Source: Spirochaetia bacterium
Lineage (GTDB): Bacteria > Spirochaetota > Leptospiria > Leptospirales > Leptonemataceae
Reading direction: 5' to 3'
DNA: 5,345 nucleotides
NCBI GenBank assembly: GCA_029880625.1
Contig: JAOUOA010000241.1
Location: 1 to 5,345 of the forward strand
Program-made: the position numbers and the translations under genes
Notes under the pieces: model-generated
Told to the model about the DNA's origin: nothing
The model's input: the letters and a program-made list of their open reading frames with translations, nothing else
Database searches by the model: none
Shown here: piece by piece, positions 1 to 5,345 of the stretch
Layout of the letters: each line of letters starts with the position of its first letter
Numbering within the stretch: position 1 is the stretch's first letter

Positions 1-66
1 GGCTTTTCCAATATTGACGGAAGGCTTCGGGCTGTAGGCGCGGAAATTGAAAGAATGGATCTTTGA
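1..66 (+). CDS. murA: C-terminal end of MurA (UDP-N-acetylglucosamine 1-carboxyvinyltransferase), partial
   Basis: The window opens inside a reading frame that runs 21 codons to a TGA at 64-66. The visible tail, with RLRAVGAEIERM near the end, closely resembles the C-terminus of MurA enzymes, which end in a gly-(Tyr/Phe)-x-x-(I/L)-x-x-(K/R)-LRALGAxIER pattern (E. coli MurA has DKLRALGANIERV). MurA is cytoplasmic and transfers enolpyruvate from PEP to UDP-GlcNAc, the first committed step of peptidoglycan synthesis. The catalytic parts lie outside the window, so the call rests on about 20 residues. The terC-like gene follows after 24 bases on the same strand, suggesting possible co-transcription. 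The match is by recognition, not by alignment. Confidence 0.7.
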   Translation, partial: GFSNIDGRLRAVGAEIERMDL

Positions 67-90
67 TTTTTTTCTGATGGAGATGAAACA

Positions 91-840
91 ATGGAACAGT
101 ACATTCAAATTCTGACAAATCCCGAGGCATGGATTGCTCTTGTAACACTTTCAGCCCTTGAAATTGTTCTCGGGATCGATAACATTATTTTTATTACCAT
201 TCTTGTGGGCCGGGTTGAAAAATCCAAGCAGGCAATGGCAAGAAATGTAGGACTTGTTCTTGCCATGCTCATGCGGATTCTTCTTCTCTTGTCTATTTCG
301 TTTATCATGACATTTACGATGCCGCTATTTTCATTTCTTTCAAAAGAAATTTCTGGAAGAGATATGGTTCTGCTTCTGGGAGGACTTTTTTTAATCTGGA
401 AAAGTACTTTTGAAATTCATACCAGTCTGGAAGGACATGAAAAAAAGGAGTCTTCTGGCGCGAAACTTGCTCTCTGGTCTGTACTCATGCAGATCATTGT
501 ACTTGATCTGGTTTTTTCCATTGATTCTGTCATTACCGCTGTGGGAATGGCAAAGGATATTCCCGTCATGGCTGCCGCCATCATCATTGCTGTTATTGTT
601 ATGATGGTTGCCGCTAAATCCATCGGCGAATTTGTAGAAGAGCATCCCACGGTAAAAATGCTTGCTTTGAGTTTTCTGATTCTTGTGGGAGTTGCTCTGA
701 TTGCAGAAAGCCTTGCATTCCATATTCCGCGGGGATACATTTACTTTTCGCTTGCTTTCTCAGTCCTTGTAGAACTTTTAAATATCCGTCTTCGGAAAAA
801 AGCAAAAGCAGTGCAGCTTTACAAACAGCTGGGCGAGTAA
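91..840 (+). CDS. TerC family integral membrane protein (putative metal exporter)
   Basis: This 249-residue, very hydrophobic protein has about seven predicted membrane helices. It carries the TerC family hallmarks: an N-terminal motif with E24, G29, D30 and N31 (LEIVLGIDNIIF), a second acidic helix with D139, D145 and S146 (LDLVFSIDSVITAVGM), the loop FVEEHPTVKMLALSFL at 181-195, and E206/H211 followed by IPRGYIYFSLAFSVLVE. These acidic residues in helices are thought to bind metal. Characterised relatives (Alx in E. coli, YceF/YkoY in Bacillus) export manganese or support metalation of secreted proteins; tellurite resistance is the historical name only. The length suits the short YgdQ-like type without C-terminal CBS/CorC domains. 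The ATG at 91 is preceded by GGAG at 79-82 with 8-base spacing. No yybP-ykoY-like riboswitch is possible in the 24-base gap upstream. It is convergent with the metal-import operon, with 10 bases between the stops. Family assignment is firm; the substrate is inferred. Confidence 0.93.
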   Translation: MEQYIQILTNPEAWIALVTLSALEIVLGIDNIIFITILVGRVEKSKQAMARNVGLVLAMLMRILLLLSISFIMTFTMPLFSFLSKEISGRDMVLLLGGLFLIWKSTFEIHTSLEGHEKKESSGAKLALWSVLMQIIVLDLVFSIDSVITAVGMAKDIPVMAAAIIIAVIVMMVAAKSIGEFVEEHPTVKMLALSFLILVGVALIAESLAFHIPRGYIYFSLAFSVLVELLNIRLRKKAKAVQLYKQLGE

Positions 841-850
841 ATAAAAGAGG

Positions 851-1702
851 CTAATGCTGAGAATACCTGTTTTTCCACAATCGAACTGTAAATTGCAGAC
901 CATGAATGAATGCGACACCGGCGGCCAGAGCAAGAATAATCGCAGAACTGGTAGGGAAATTGAAAGTATTTCCTCCTATTTCAACCGGATAAAACGAAAT
1001 TAAAAAACCGGCAATGGTTCCAGCCGTTGAGAATACAGCAGCAAAAATTAAAGCGCGGTTTACTCCTGATGAAAAATACAGTACAGCAAGAGCCGGCAGA
1101 ATCATCTGTGCGATGGAAAAGAGCGATCCAAAAAGCCGGATTGAAATGCTGAGGATATACACAAGCAGTATAAAAAATACTCCTTCGACGAAACCAGCAT
1201 TGATCCCTCCAATCACTGCTTCATCCCTGTCAAATGTAACAATTTTCAGATAAGGCAGTATGTAAAAAAATACAGGAAAAACAACCAGCAGGGGAAGCGC
1301 AAGATCCGTCCATTCTTGATCGGATACTGTCAGAATATCGCCGAAAAATGCGCGAGATATATGATTTGTAATATTGGCTCCTGCAGCAGTTAAAAGATGT
1401 CCCAATGATGTGAAAAATACAAAGCCGCCAGTTAATATAGCGCCGGAATATTTTGTATTTCGGCCGGTGATGATGAAAAAAGGAAGCATCAGGGCCGATG
1501 TCAGAATCATAATAAAAATTTCACTCTGAAAACCGGCAGTCAGAGACAGGAGAACAGACGTTCCAGCAGCCTGCGACATGGTAATCCCGAAAAGAGATGT
1601 TTTACGCAGAACGACAAATACGCCGGCGAGAGCCAGAAGAATGCCTGCAGTGATGCCGGCCAGGATCGGGAATTTATAAAAAAATATGAATTCCAGAATC
1701 AT
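851..1702 (-). CDS. Metal ABC transporter permease, ZnuB/ABC-3 family
   Basis: This 283-residue polytopic inner-membrane protein has eight or nine hydrophobic helices spread over its whole length, as expected for the ABC-3 permeases of zinc and manganese importers (ZnuB, TroC, MntB). Family landmarks are a conserved first cytoplasmic stretch (VLRKTSLFGITMSQAAG, 31-47), the FGDIL segment at 120-124, a coupling-region stretch beginning FDRDEAVIGGINAGF at 157-171, and the IRLFGSLFSIAQMILPALAV helix at 188-207. The SHA triplet common in this family reads SQA here (43-45). It should form a dimer that imports metal delivered by the binding protein encoded two genes upstream. Its ATG overlaps the ATPase stop by four bases (ATGA), and GAGG lies 6 bases before the start, so translation is probably coupled. 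It is the last gene of the operon. The metal is not decided by the sequence, with zinc the likelier choice. Confidence 0.92.
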   Translation of the reverse strand: MILEFIFFYKFPILAGITAGILLALAGVFVVLRKTSLFGITMSQAAGTSVLLSLTAGFQSEIFIMILTSALMLPFFIITGRNTKYSGAILTGGFVFFTSLGHLLTAAGANITNHISRAFFGDILTVSDQEWTDLALPLLVVFPVFFYILPYLKIVTFDRDEAVIGGINAGFVEGVFFILLVYILSISIRLFGSLFSIAQMILPALAVLYFSSGVNRALIFAAVFSTAGTIAGFLISFYPVEIGGNTFNFPTSSAIILALAAGVAFIHGLQFTVRLWKNRYSQH

Positions 1703-2385
1703 TTTTTGCCTCTTTTTAGTTCCTTCAGATTTTTATTTTCAATGATCAGTTTTCTGTTAAACATTGTTTCATGAATGTCGTCATGGGAAGTCATTAGAAT
1801 GGTCATTCTTTTTTTGCGCTGAAGTTTTTTTAAAAGACTGAGCAGTGCGGTTCTTCCTTTTCTGTCAAGAAAGGACAAAGGCTCATCCAGAATAAAGAAA
1901 TCGGGATTGTGAAGAAGTCCCCGTGCGATTAAAACTCTCTGCAGTTCGCCGCCAGAGCAGCTGCTAAGAGGAATGTCTTTTTTGTGAAGCATGCCAGTTT
2001 CTTTTAACGCTGCATCGATTCGCATATCCAGTTCTTTTGCAGAATTTATTCTGGAAAATTTAAAGAACAGCAGAAAATTCTGAAGCCTTTCTGTAAAACC
2101 CGCTACTGCCGTCATCTGAAGGCATTCCTTTACTGAAAGAGGATAGGAATGATCCATATTTCGGATTTGAGGTACGTATGCGGCTCGGCTGAAATTGTTT
2201 TCCATCGTTCCGGAAAGAGGCTTTAAGATTCCTGCAAGAGTTCTCAAAAGCGTTGTCTTTCCGGTTCCATTGGGGCCTTCAAGCAGGACAATCTGCTTTT
2301 CTTTAATTTGAAAGCTGATGTCCTGCAGCAAAGGATGCTGTCTCGTGTATCCCGCAGAAATATTATTTATCTTGAGAGTTTTCAC
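1699..2385 (-). CDS. Metal ABC transporter ATP-binding protein, ZnuC-like
   Basis: This 228-residue cytoplasmic ABC ATPase is of normal size for the ZnuC/TroB group. The nucleotide-binding elements appear in order: Walker A GPNGTGKT (37-44), Q-loop Gln73 in YVPQ, signature CSGGE (143-147, preceded by SS), Walker B FFILDEP (163-169, catalytic Glu168), D-loop SFLD (171-174) and switch His201 in TSHD. All key residues are present, so it should be active. It would power the adjacent ABC-3 permease. The start is a GTG at 2383-2385 that shares one base with the TAG stop of the binding-protein gene (TAGTG). No good Shine-Dalgarno sequence precedes it, so translational coupling is likely. A later ATG start would cost the first beta strands. 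The role follows from the operon; the sequence alone shows only a metal/chelate-type ABC ATPase. Confidence 0.93.
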   Translation of the reverse strand: MKTLKINNISAGYTRQHPLLQDISFQIKEKQIVLLEGPNGTGKTTLLRTLAGILKPLSGTMENNFSRAAYVPQIRNMDHSYPLSVKECLQMTAVAGFTERLQNFLLFFKFSRINSAKELDMRIDAALKETGMLHKKDIPLSSCSGGELQRVLIARGLLHNPDFFILDEPLSFLDRKGRTALLSLLKKLQRKKRMTILMTSHDDIHETMFNRKLIIENKNLKELKRGKK

Positions 2386-3341
2386 TATTTTACATCTTTT
2401 AAAAGCCTTCGTGCCATCTCTTTTTGCGAATCTTCATAAGTTTTGATTTTGTCTTCACTTCCAACTGATATGGGCATGAGGATTACTTTTGCACCTGTTT
2501 CTCTTGCAACTGTCTGAGCATACCTGGGATTGTTGCTCGGAGAGATCAGAATCACCTTAATATTTTTTCTTTTGATGATTTCTACAGTTTTTTTCAAATA
2601 AGATGCAGATGGCGGAACACCGGGTTTTTCTTCAAGAGTAACCGCGATGTCAAATCCGAACCGGTTTGACAGGTATATAAATTCACTGTGAAAAACAGCC
2701 ACACTGAATTTCCCTTCGGCAGAATATTGTCTTTTAAGTGTCAGGGTAAGATTTTTCATGCGGTTTGAAAAATTTGTGAAGTTTTTTCTGTAAGCATCGC
2801 TGTTTTTACTGTCAATTTGAATTAGAGTGTCGCGGATATTACGTGCGGCAATGACGGCATTCAGAGGATCTGTCCAATAATGAGGATTTCCCTGTGCATG
2901 GATATCGCCCTGAAGTCTGGATACGCGCCTCTGGGGGATCTGAAGGATCCTGGCTCCCCTTGAAGCGTCACAGAAACCCGGTGCATTGAGCTGAATTTTT
3001 TTATTCTTTGATTGCCGGATCAGCCCTGGAGCCCATCCTTCTTCAAGATCCAGCCCGACCTGAATAAAGACGTCAGCACGATTCAGCTTCATGATGTAAT
3101 CCGGCCGGGGGAGAACAAAGTGGGGATCTTCATTTCCTCTCACAAGGGATGTTACTTCTGCATGATTGTCTGCAATTTGTTCTGCAAAGTACTTTAGATC
3201 TTCTGTTGTTGTCACAATTTGCAGTTTTTCTGCAGAAAGAATTCCAGGCAGGAAAAATAATGCTGTATAAAAGATAACAGTTTTGATCAGCATATTGTTT
3301 TTAATTTCATTCACTCCTGTTTTGTTTACTCTGAAGTTCAT
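2385..3341 (-). CDS. Periplasmic metal-binding protein of ABC importer (ZnuA/TroA, cluster A-I)
   Basis: This is a 318-residue solute-binding protein from the chosen ATG at 3341. It has a somewhat long positively charged N-region, a hydrophobic core (about 21-35) and a probable signal peptidase I site after LSA (residue 37). There is no lipobox Cys, so it is a soluble periplasmic protein. The three family histidines are visible: His74 (NEDPHF), His154 (GNPHYW) and His218 (VFHSEFIYLSNRFG). These are followed by EEKPGVPPS (237-245), the strand VILIS and a TYED near the C-terminus. The aspartate that often supplies the fourth metal ligand near position 290 is not apparent; the stretch reads LMPISVGSED. 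There is no His-rich loop of the kind seen in many zinc-specific ZnuA proteins. It captures Zn(II) or Mn(II) and passes it to the downstream permease. An in-frame ATG at 3377 would add 12 residues, but it lacks a ribosome binding site, while the ATG at 3341 has an excellent one. Confidence 0.92.
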   Translation of the reverse strand: MNFRVNKTGVNEIKNNMLIKTVIFYTALFFLPGILSAEKLQIVTTTEDLKYFAEQIADNHAEVTSLVRGNEDPHFVLPRPDYIMKLNRADVFIQVGLDLEEGWAPGLIRQSKNKKIQLNAPGFCDASRGARILQIPQRRVSRLQGDIHAQGNPHYWTDPLNAVIAARNIRDTLIQIDSKNSDAYRKNFTNFSNRMKNLTLTLKRQYSAEGKFSVAVFHSEFIYLSNRFGFDIAVTLEEKPGVPPSASYLKKTVEIIKRKNIKVILISPSNNPRYAQTVARETGAKVILMPISVGSEDKIKTYEDSQKEMARRLLKDVK

Positions 3342-3348
3342 AGAATTT

Positions 3349-3357
3349 CTCCTTTTT
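3349..3357 (-). promoter_or_regulatory. Ribosome binding site fixing the start of the metal-binding protein
   Basis: On the minus strand this reads AAAAAGGAG and ends 7 bases before the ATG at 3339-3341. It lies in the 35-base gap after the stop codon of the outer-membrane protein gene. It decides the start in favour of 3341 over the upstream in-frame TTG/ATG codons at 3380 and 3377, which overlap the previous gene's TGA and have no purine-rich sequence in front. Confidence 0.8.
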
Positions 3358-3376
3358 ATAATTATTTTTGTCCGCA

Positions 3377-4771
3377 TCAATATTGGTGCTGTGGATGCGA
3401 TCCGATGATAAATACTGCCTGAAGACTCATTGTATTATCAATATCATTGTACAGATACCTTCGTTTCTGCCCTCCGGTGAATCGGAATTTGCTGAATTCA
3501 GATGGTTTCCATGTAATGAGCACCTGAGCTTCCGTTTCTGCATCGGAAACAAAATAGCCGCTCTCGCCTCTGTAATTTGGATTGTGATAACCGTCAAAAC
3601 GGATACCTGCCGACCAGTTCTGATGAAACTGGTATTCAAAAAGAGTATAGGCGCCGGCTCTTGTCTCAACTGGATCCGCTTCTTCCCAAGGATGTTCAGC
3701 TTTATCACGTGTTTCACGATACCAGATTTCACTCTGCCAGATGAATGACCGCAGACGTCCGCGGTTCCAGCGGACTGCAAAATCAATTCCGCTCTGATGG
3801 GTTACCTTATGCTTTTCGCTTCCTGGGTGCCAGCGCATATAGGTAAAACCGAATTGAGTTCCCCAGTTTTTTCCAAATGAAAAAAACTGCTTCAGATGCA
3901 CAGTTATCAGGGGGTTCTGACGGGTCTGGAGTGAATCTGCTTCTTCGTCATGCATTTCTACTTCTGGCTCGCGAAGAGGCAAACCCAGTTCTTCTCTCAG
4001 GGTGTTTTCAAGTGCAATCCATTCTTCAGAATCTTCTTTTTCTTCTTCATGTTGATGGGGAGGGTGTCCGACAGAATGACCGTTGAAGACGCCGACTGTA
4101 AGTTCCTGCCAGAAAGACCAGGGAAAAAGAAAGCTGGCTTCTATCCCGACATCTCCTGCATTTTTATCGGATAAAAGTTCCCTGTGAACGGCAGGCGCAT
4201 CGGTAAAATTCCAATCATGAGGATGGATGCGATTGATTCTTCCTGCATCGTAAAAAAACTTTCCAAGTTTAAAGGAGGTTCGGGGAATTGGCGTTACAGG
4301 AAATAAAAAAAATGCTTCTTCAAGATCCATCACGGTTTCTCCTTCATCTTCATGAACACCAAGAGTCACAACTCCGCGTCCGATCTGATCAATATCCCCT
4401 GCAAATCCAATTTCAGCACCACGAATTACCGCTTTATTTTCTGTTGCATGCACGGGAGGAGTTTCCCATTCCTCAATTTTTTCTGCCATGGCTTCTTCCG
4501 GATCTTTAATAAGGATTCTTCCTCTGTCTATCTGATCGCGGTTTTTTTCTTTATCCCATCGGCCGACTATATCAACGGCAGCATTGATATCCGGCAGAAA
4601 CGATCTGCGTGAATTCTGCAGTCTATCAATGTCCTGATCGCCGACGTCCCTGCTTGATTCCTGATTGAATAAATTTTCAATTGATTCTTCGTTTCCGGTT
4701 TCCTGTGCGCTTAATGGAATAAATGCTGGAATTGCTGTAAGACAAAGAATAAAAACTAATTTTATTTTCAT
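3377..4771 (-). CDS. Outer-membrane beta-barrel protein of the metal-uptake operon (putative metal porin)
   Basis: This 464-residue protein starts with a Sec signal peptide (MKIK, hydrophobic core to about residue 20, probable cleavage after LSA at 22). An acidic, non-barrel N-terminal stretch follows to about 112. From there, alternating amphipathic strands rich in Trp, Tyr, Phe and Gly run to the C-terminus, as in 14-18-stranded porin-like barrels. The segment FKLGKFFYDAGRINRIHPHDW (about 167-187) and the DAPAVHRELL after it resemble porin-type proteins I associate with metal-ABC neighbourhoods; this is recognition, not a search result. A segment at 229-275 is rich in His, Glu and Asp (H232, H236, H239, H241, H274) and looks like a surface loop able to gather Zn(II). 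No TonB box or plug domain is evident, so passive or facilitated passage is likelier than TonB-driven uptake. It is the first gene of the operon; GAAGG lies 8 bases before its ATG. The barrel call is strong; the transport role is inferred from context. Confidence 0.82.
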   Translation of the reverse strand: MKIKLVFILCLTAIPAFIPLSAQETGNEESIENLFNQESSRDVGDQDIDRLQNSRRSFLPDINAAVDIVGRWDKEKNRDQIDRGRILIKDPEEAMAEKIEEWETPPVHATENKAVIRGAEIGFAGDIDQIGRGVVTLGVHEDEGETVMDLEEAFFLFPVTPIPRTSFKLGKFFYDAGRINRIHPHDWNFTDAPAVHRELLSDKNAGDVGIEASFLFPWSFWQELTVGVFNGHSVGHPPHQHEEEKEDSEEWIALENTLREELGLPLREPEVEMHDEEADSLQTRQNPLITVHLKQFFSFGKNWGTQFGFTYMRWHPGSEKHKVTHQSGIDFAVRWNRGRLRSFIWQSEIWYRETRDKAEHPWEEADPVETRAGAYTLFEYQFHQNWSAGIRFDGYHNPNYRGESGYFVSDAETEAQVLITWKPSEFSKFRFTGGQKRRYLYNDIDNTMSLQAVFIIGSHPQHQY

Positions 4772-4785
4772 TTGTTTGACCTTCT

Positions 4786-4814
4786 AAATTATTCTGTCTG
4801 CAGATAACAGTCAA
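4786..4814 (-). promoter_or_regulatory. Possible promoter of the metal-uptake operon
   Basis: On the minus strand TTGACT (4814-4809, five of six to the -35 consensus) is followed after 17 bases by TAATTT (4791-4786), or after 15 bases by AATAAT (4793-4788). The -35 lies inside the inverted repeat, so a bound repressor would block it. The weakness is that initiation about 7 bases downstream would fall at the Shine-Dalgarno sequence (4784-4780), leaving almost no leader. A different promoter, such as the weak extended -10-like TGTTATCTG at 4809-4801, may be the real one. Confidence 0.3.
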
Positions 4815-4827
4815 TCATGACTGTTAT
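4804..4827. promoter_or_regulatory. Perfect 10-4-10 inverted repeat, candidate metalloregulator operator
   Basis: The arms are ATAACAGTCA (4804-4813) and TGACTGTTAT (4818-4827), exact reverse complements separated by ATCA. The site lies 32 bases upstream of the first gene of the metal-uptake operon, which is a typical operator position. Its size suits a dimeric repressor of the Fur/Zur or DtxR/MntR type. It does not match the proteobacterial Zur pattern TGTTAT...ATAACA, because the arms are in the opposite order, nor the B. subtilis Zur box, so the regulator is not named. There is no T-run after it that would make it a terminator in either direction. Confidence 0.65.
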
Positions 4828-5113
4828 GATATCGAAATTCATTGATTTCTGCAGTCCGGGCTCTTTTACGCCCTTCGTTTTAATTGTTTTGAAACATGAA
4901 GACCGGATTTTAAACCGGCAGATGCCCATACTTAAAAGCGATAGACCTTATGAATGGGCATATGAGATTGAAAGAGAAGTCGTCCTGAATATTTTAAGAT
5001 TTGCCGTATTAAAGCATATCCTGTTTAAGAATTTTGATTTGCAAATTCATTGCATTAATCAAATTCCTGCAGAGGAAAAACAAACATTCAGACTTCTAAC
5101 AGTTTTTTATTGA
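4817..5113 (+). CDS. Doubtful 98-codon open frame, unrecognised
   Basis: The frame runs from an ATG at 4817 to TGA at 5111-5113. I do not recognise the product. It has no signal peptide, no clear membrane helix and no known motif; the middle (RPYEWAYEIEREVVLNILRF) could be helical. Against it, the first ATG lies inside the inverted repeat and the next (4826) at its edge, and neither has a Shine-Dalgarno sequence. The only other in-frame ATG, at 4922 (63 codons), also lacks one. In its favour, an extended -10-like TGTTATGAT (4822-4830) points the same way, and the stop overlaps a very strong Shine-Dalgarno sequence, as in coupled genes. It could be a small gene divergent from the metal operon, the remnant of one, or chance. 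Confidence 0.22.
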   Translation: MTVMISKFIDFCSPGSFTPFVLIVLKHEDRILNRQMPILKSDRPYEWAYEIEREVVLNILRFAVLKHILFKNFDLQIHCINQIPAEEKQTFRLLTVFY

Positions 5114-5119
5114 AGGAGG
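5112..5119 (+). promoter_or_regulatory. Near-consensus Shine-Dalgarno sequence before a 10-codon frame
   Basis: GAAGGAGG sits 5 bases before GTG (5125-5127). The frame VKGSRNHRSD then stops at TAA (5155-5157). The same frame meets two more TAA codons (5209, 5215) before an ATG at 5218. It may mark a leader peptide, a decayed gene or a chance match. Confidence 0.35.
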
Positions 5120-5345
5120 CGCCCGTGAAGGGGAGTCGAAATCATAGATCTGATTAAAAGGATAAAAACGAGAATCTGTTAATTGATTTTTTAAGTTCTG
5201 GAAGATTTTAAACTTAAATGTATAGAAAACAACAGCTGCATTCTGCCTCTGGTTTTGATGAAAAAAGCAGACTGTGTGAAATTCTTTTGAAACATTTCCT
5301 TTATGATAAGAGGCCGATGGTTCATGTGCTTCATCATTGAGTGAA
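5114..5345. other. Right-edge region without a recognisable gene
   Basis: On the + strand a 40-codon frame, 5218-5340 (MYRKQQLHSASGFDEKSRL..., ending MVHVLHH), has only a weak purine stretch upstream and no recognised domain. On the - strand a frame is open from the window edge to a TAG at 5096-5098, about 82 codons without a start codon. It overlaps the + strand frame and has a composition that does not look convincing. At most one of these can be real. No tRNA, terminator or repeat array was found here. With 4828-5113, this makes about 500 bases with no secure gene between the operon promoter and the window end. Confidence 0.4.

Noticed and set aside
811..831. Hairpin CAGCT/AGCTG near the end of the terC-like gene, followed on the minus strand by T-rich sequence, as a terminator for the metal operon.
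   Set aside because: The stem is only 5 bp, the T stretch is interrupted and begins too far from it, and it lies inside coding sequence.
3342..3380. Extended start of the metal-binding protein at the ATG at 3377 or TTG at 3380.
   Set aside because: There is no Shine-Dalgarno sequence before these codons, they overlap the preceding gene, and the extra residues would push the signal peptide core even further from the N-terminus.
4834..4849. GAAAT/ATTTC inverted repeat as a second operator.
   Set aside because: The arms are only 5 bases, AT-rich and unlike the 10-base palindrome beside it.
4858..4890. GGGC/GCCC hairpin followed by a T-rich stretch, as a rightward terminator.
   Set aside because: The stem is 4 bp, the T-run is broken, and there is no upstream + strand gene needing termination.
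4922..4961. Inverted repeat ATGCCCAT / ATGGGCAT with a 24-base loop.
   Set aside because: An 8-bp match with a long loop is close to chance expectation for a region this size, and nothing around it gives it a role.
5113..5150. Minus-strand TTCGACT followed by CCCCT, resembling a tRNA T-loop and 3' stem, or the TTCGAC start region of tmRNA.
   Set aside because: The sequence before the loop cannot pair with CCCCT, no acceptor, D or anticodon arms can be built, and no CCA or tmRNA 5' GGGG is placed correctly.
5096..5344. Minus-strand frame open at the right edge (about 82 codons) as the end of a gene entering from the right.
   Set aside because: It has no recognisable domain, an unconvincing composition and opposing readable frames on the + strand; it could only be settled with sequence beyond the window.

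Overview
The window comes from a Gram-negative (two-membrane) bacterium of moderate-to-low GC content. The evidence is a signal-peptide-bearing outer-membrane beta-barrel protein encoded in the same operon as a periplasmic-binding-protein ABC importer. The phylum cannot be fixed from the sequence alone; no rRNA, tRNA or lineage-diagnostic gene is present.

Left part, + strand (1-840): the last 21 codons of a gene whose C-terminus matches MurA (first committed step of peptidoglycan synthesis), then, after a 24-base gap, a complete TerC-family integral membrane protein with the family's acidic intramembrane motifs. The two are close enough to be co-transcribed.

Centre, - strand (851-4771): four tightly packed genes read right to left. 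They are an outer-membrane beta-barrel protein with a His/Glu/Asp-rich segment, a ZnuA/TroA-type periplasmic metal-binding protein, a ZnuC-type ATPase and a ZnuB-type (ABC-3) permease. Junctions are a 35-base gap, a 1-base TAGTG overlap and a 4-base ATGA overlap, so this reads as one transcript. Together they form a plausible complete path for a divalent metal, most likely zinc and possibly manganese: outer membrane, periplasmic capture, then ATP-driven import. The operon ends tail-to-tail with the terC-like gene, with 10 bases between stop codons and no clear terminator.

Upstream of the operon (4804-4827) lies a perfect 10-4-10 inverted repeat, 32 bases before the barrel gene's start. It is the best candidate operator for a metal-responsive repressor, and no regulator gene is in the window.

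Right end (4828-5345): no confidently recognisable gene. It holds a doubtful 98-codon frame, a near-consensus Shine-Dalgarno sequence leading only into a 10-codon frame, and an unrecognised 40-codon frame near the edge.
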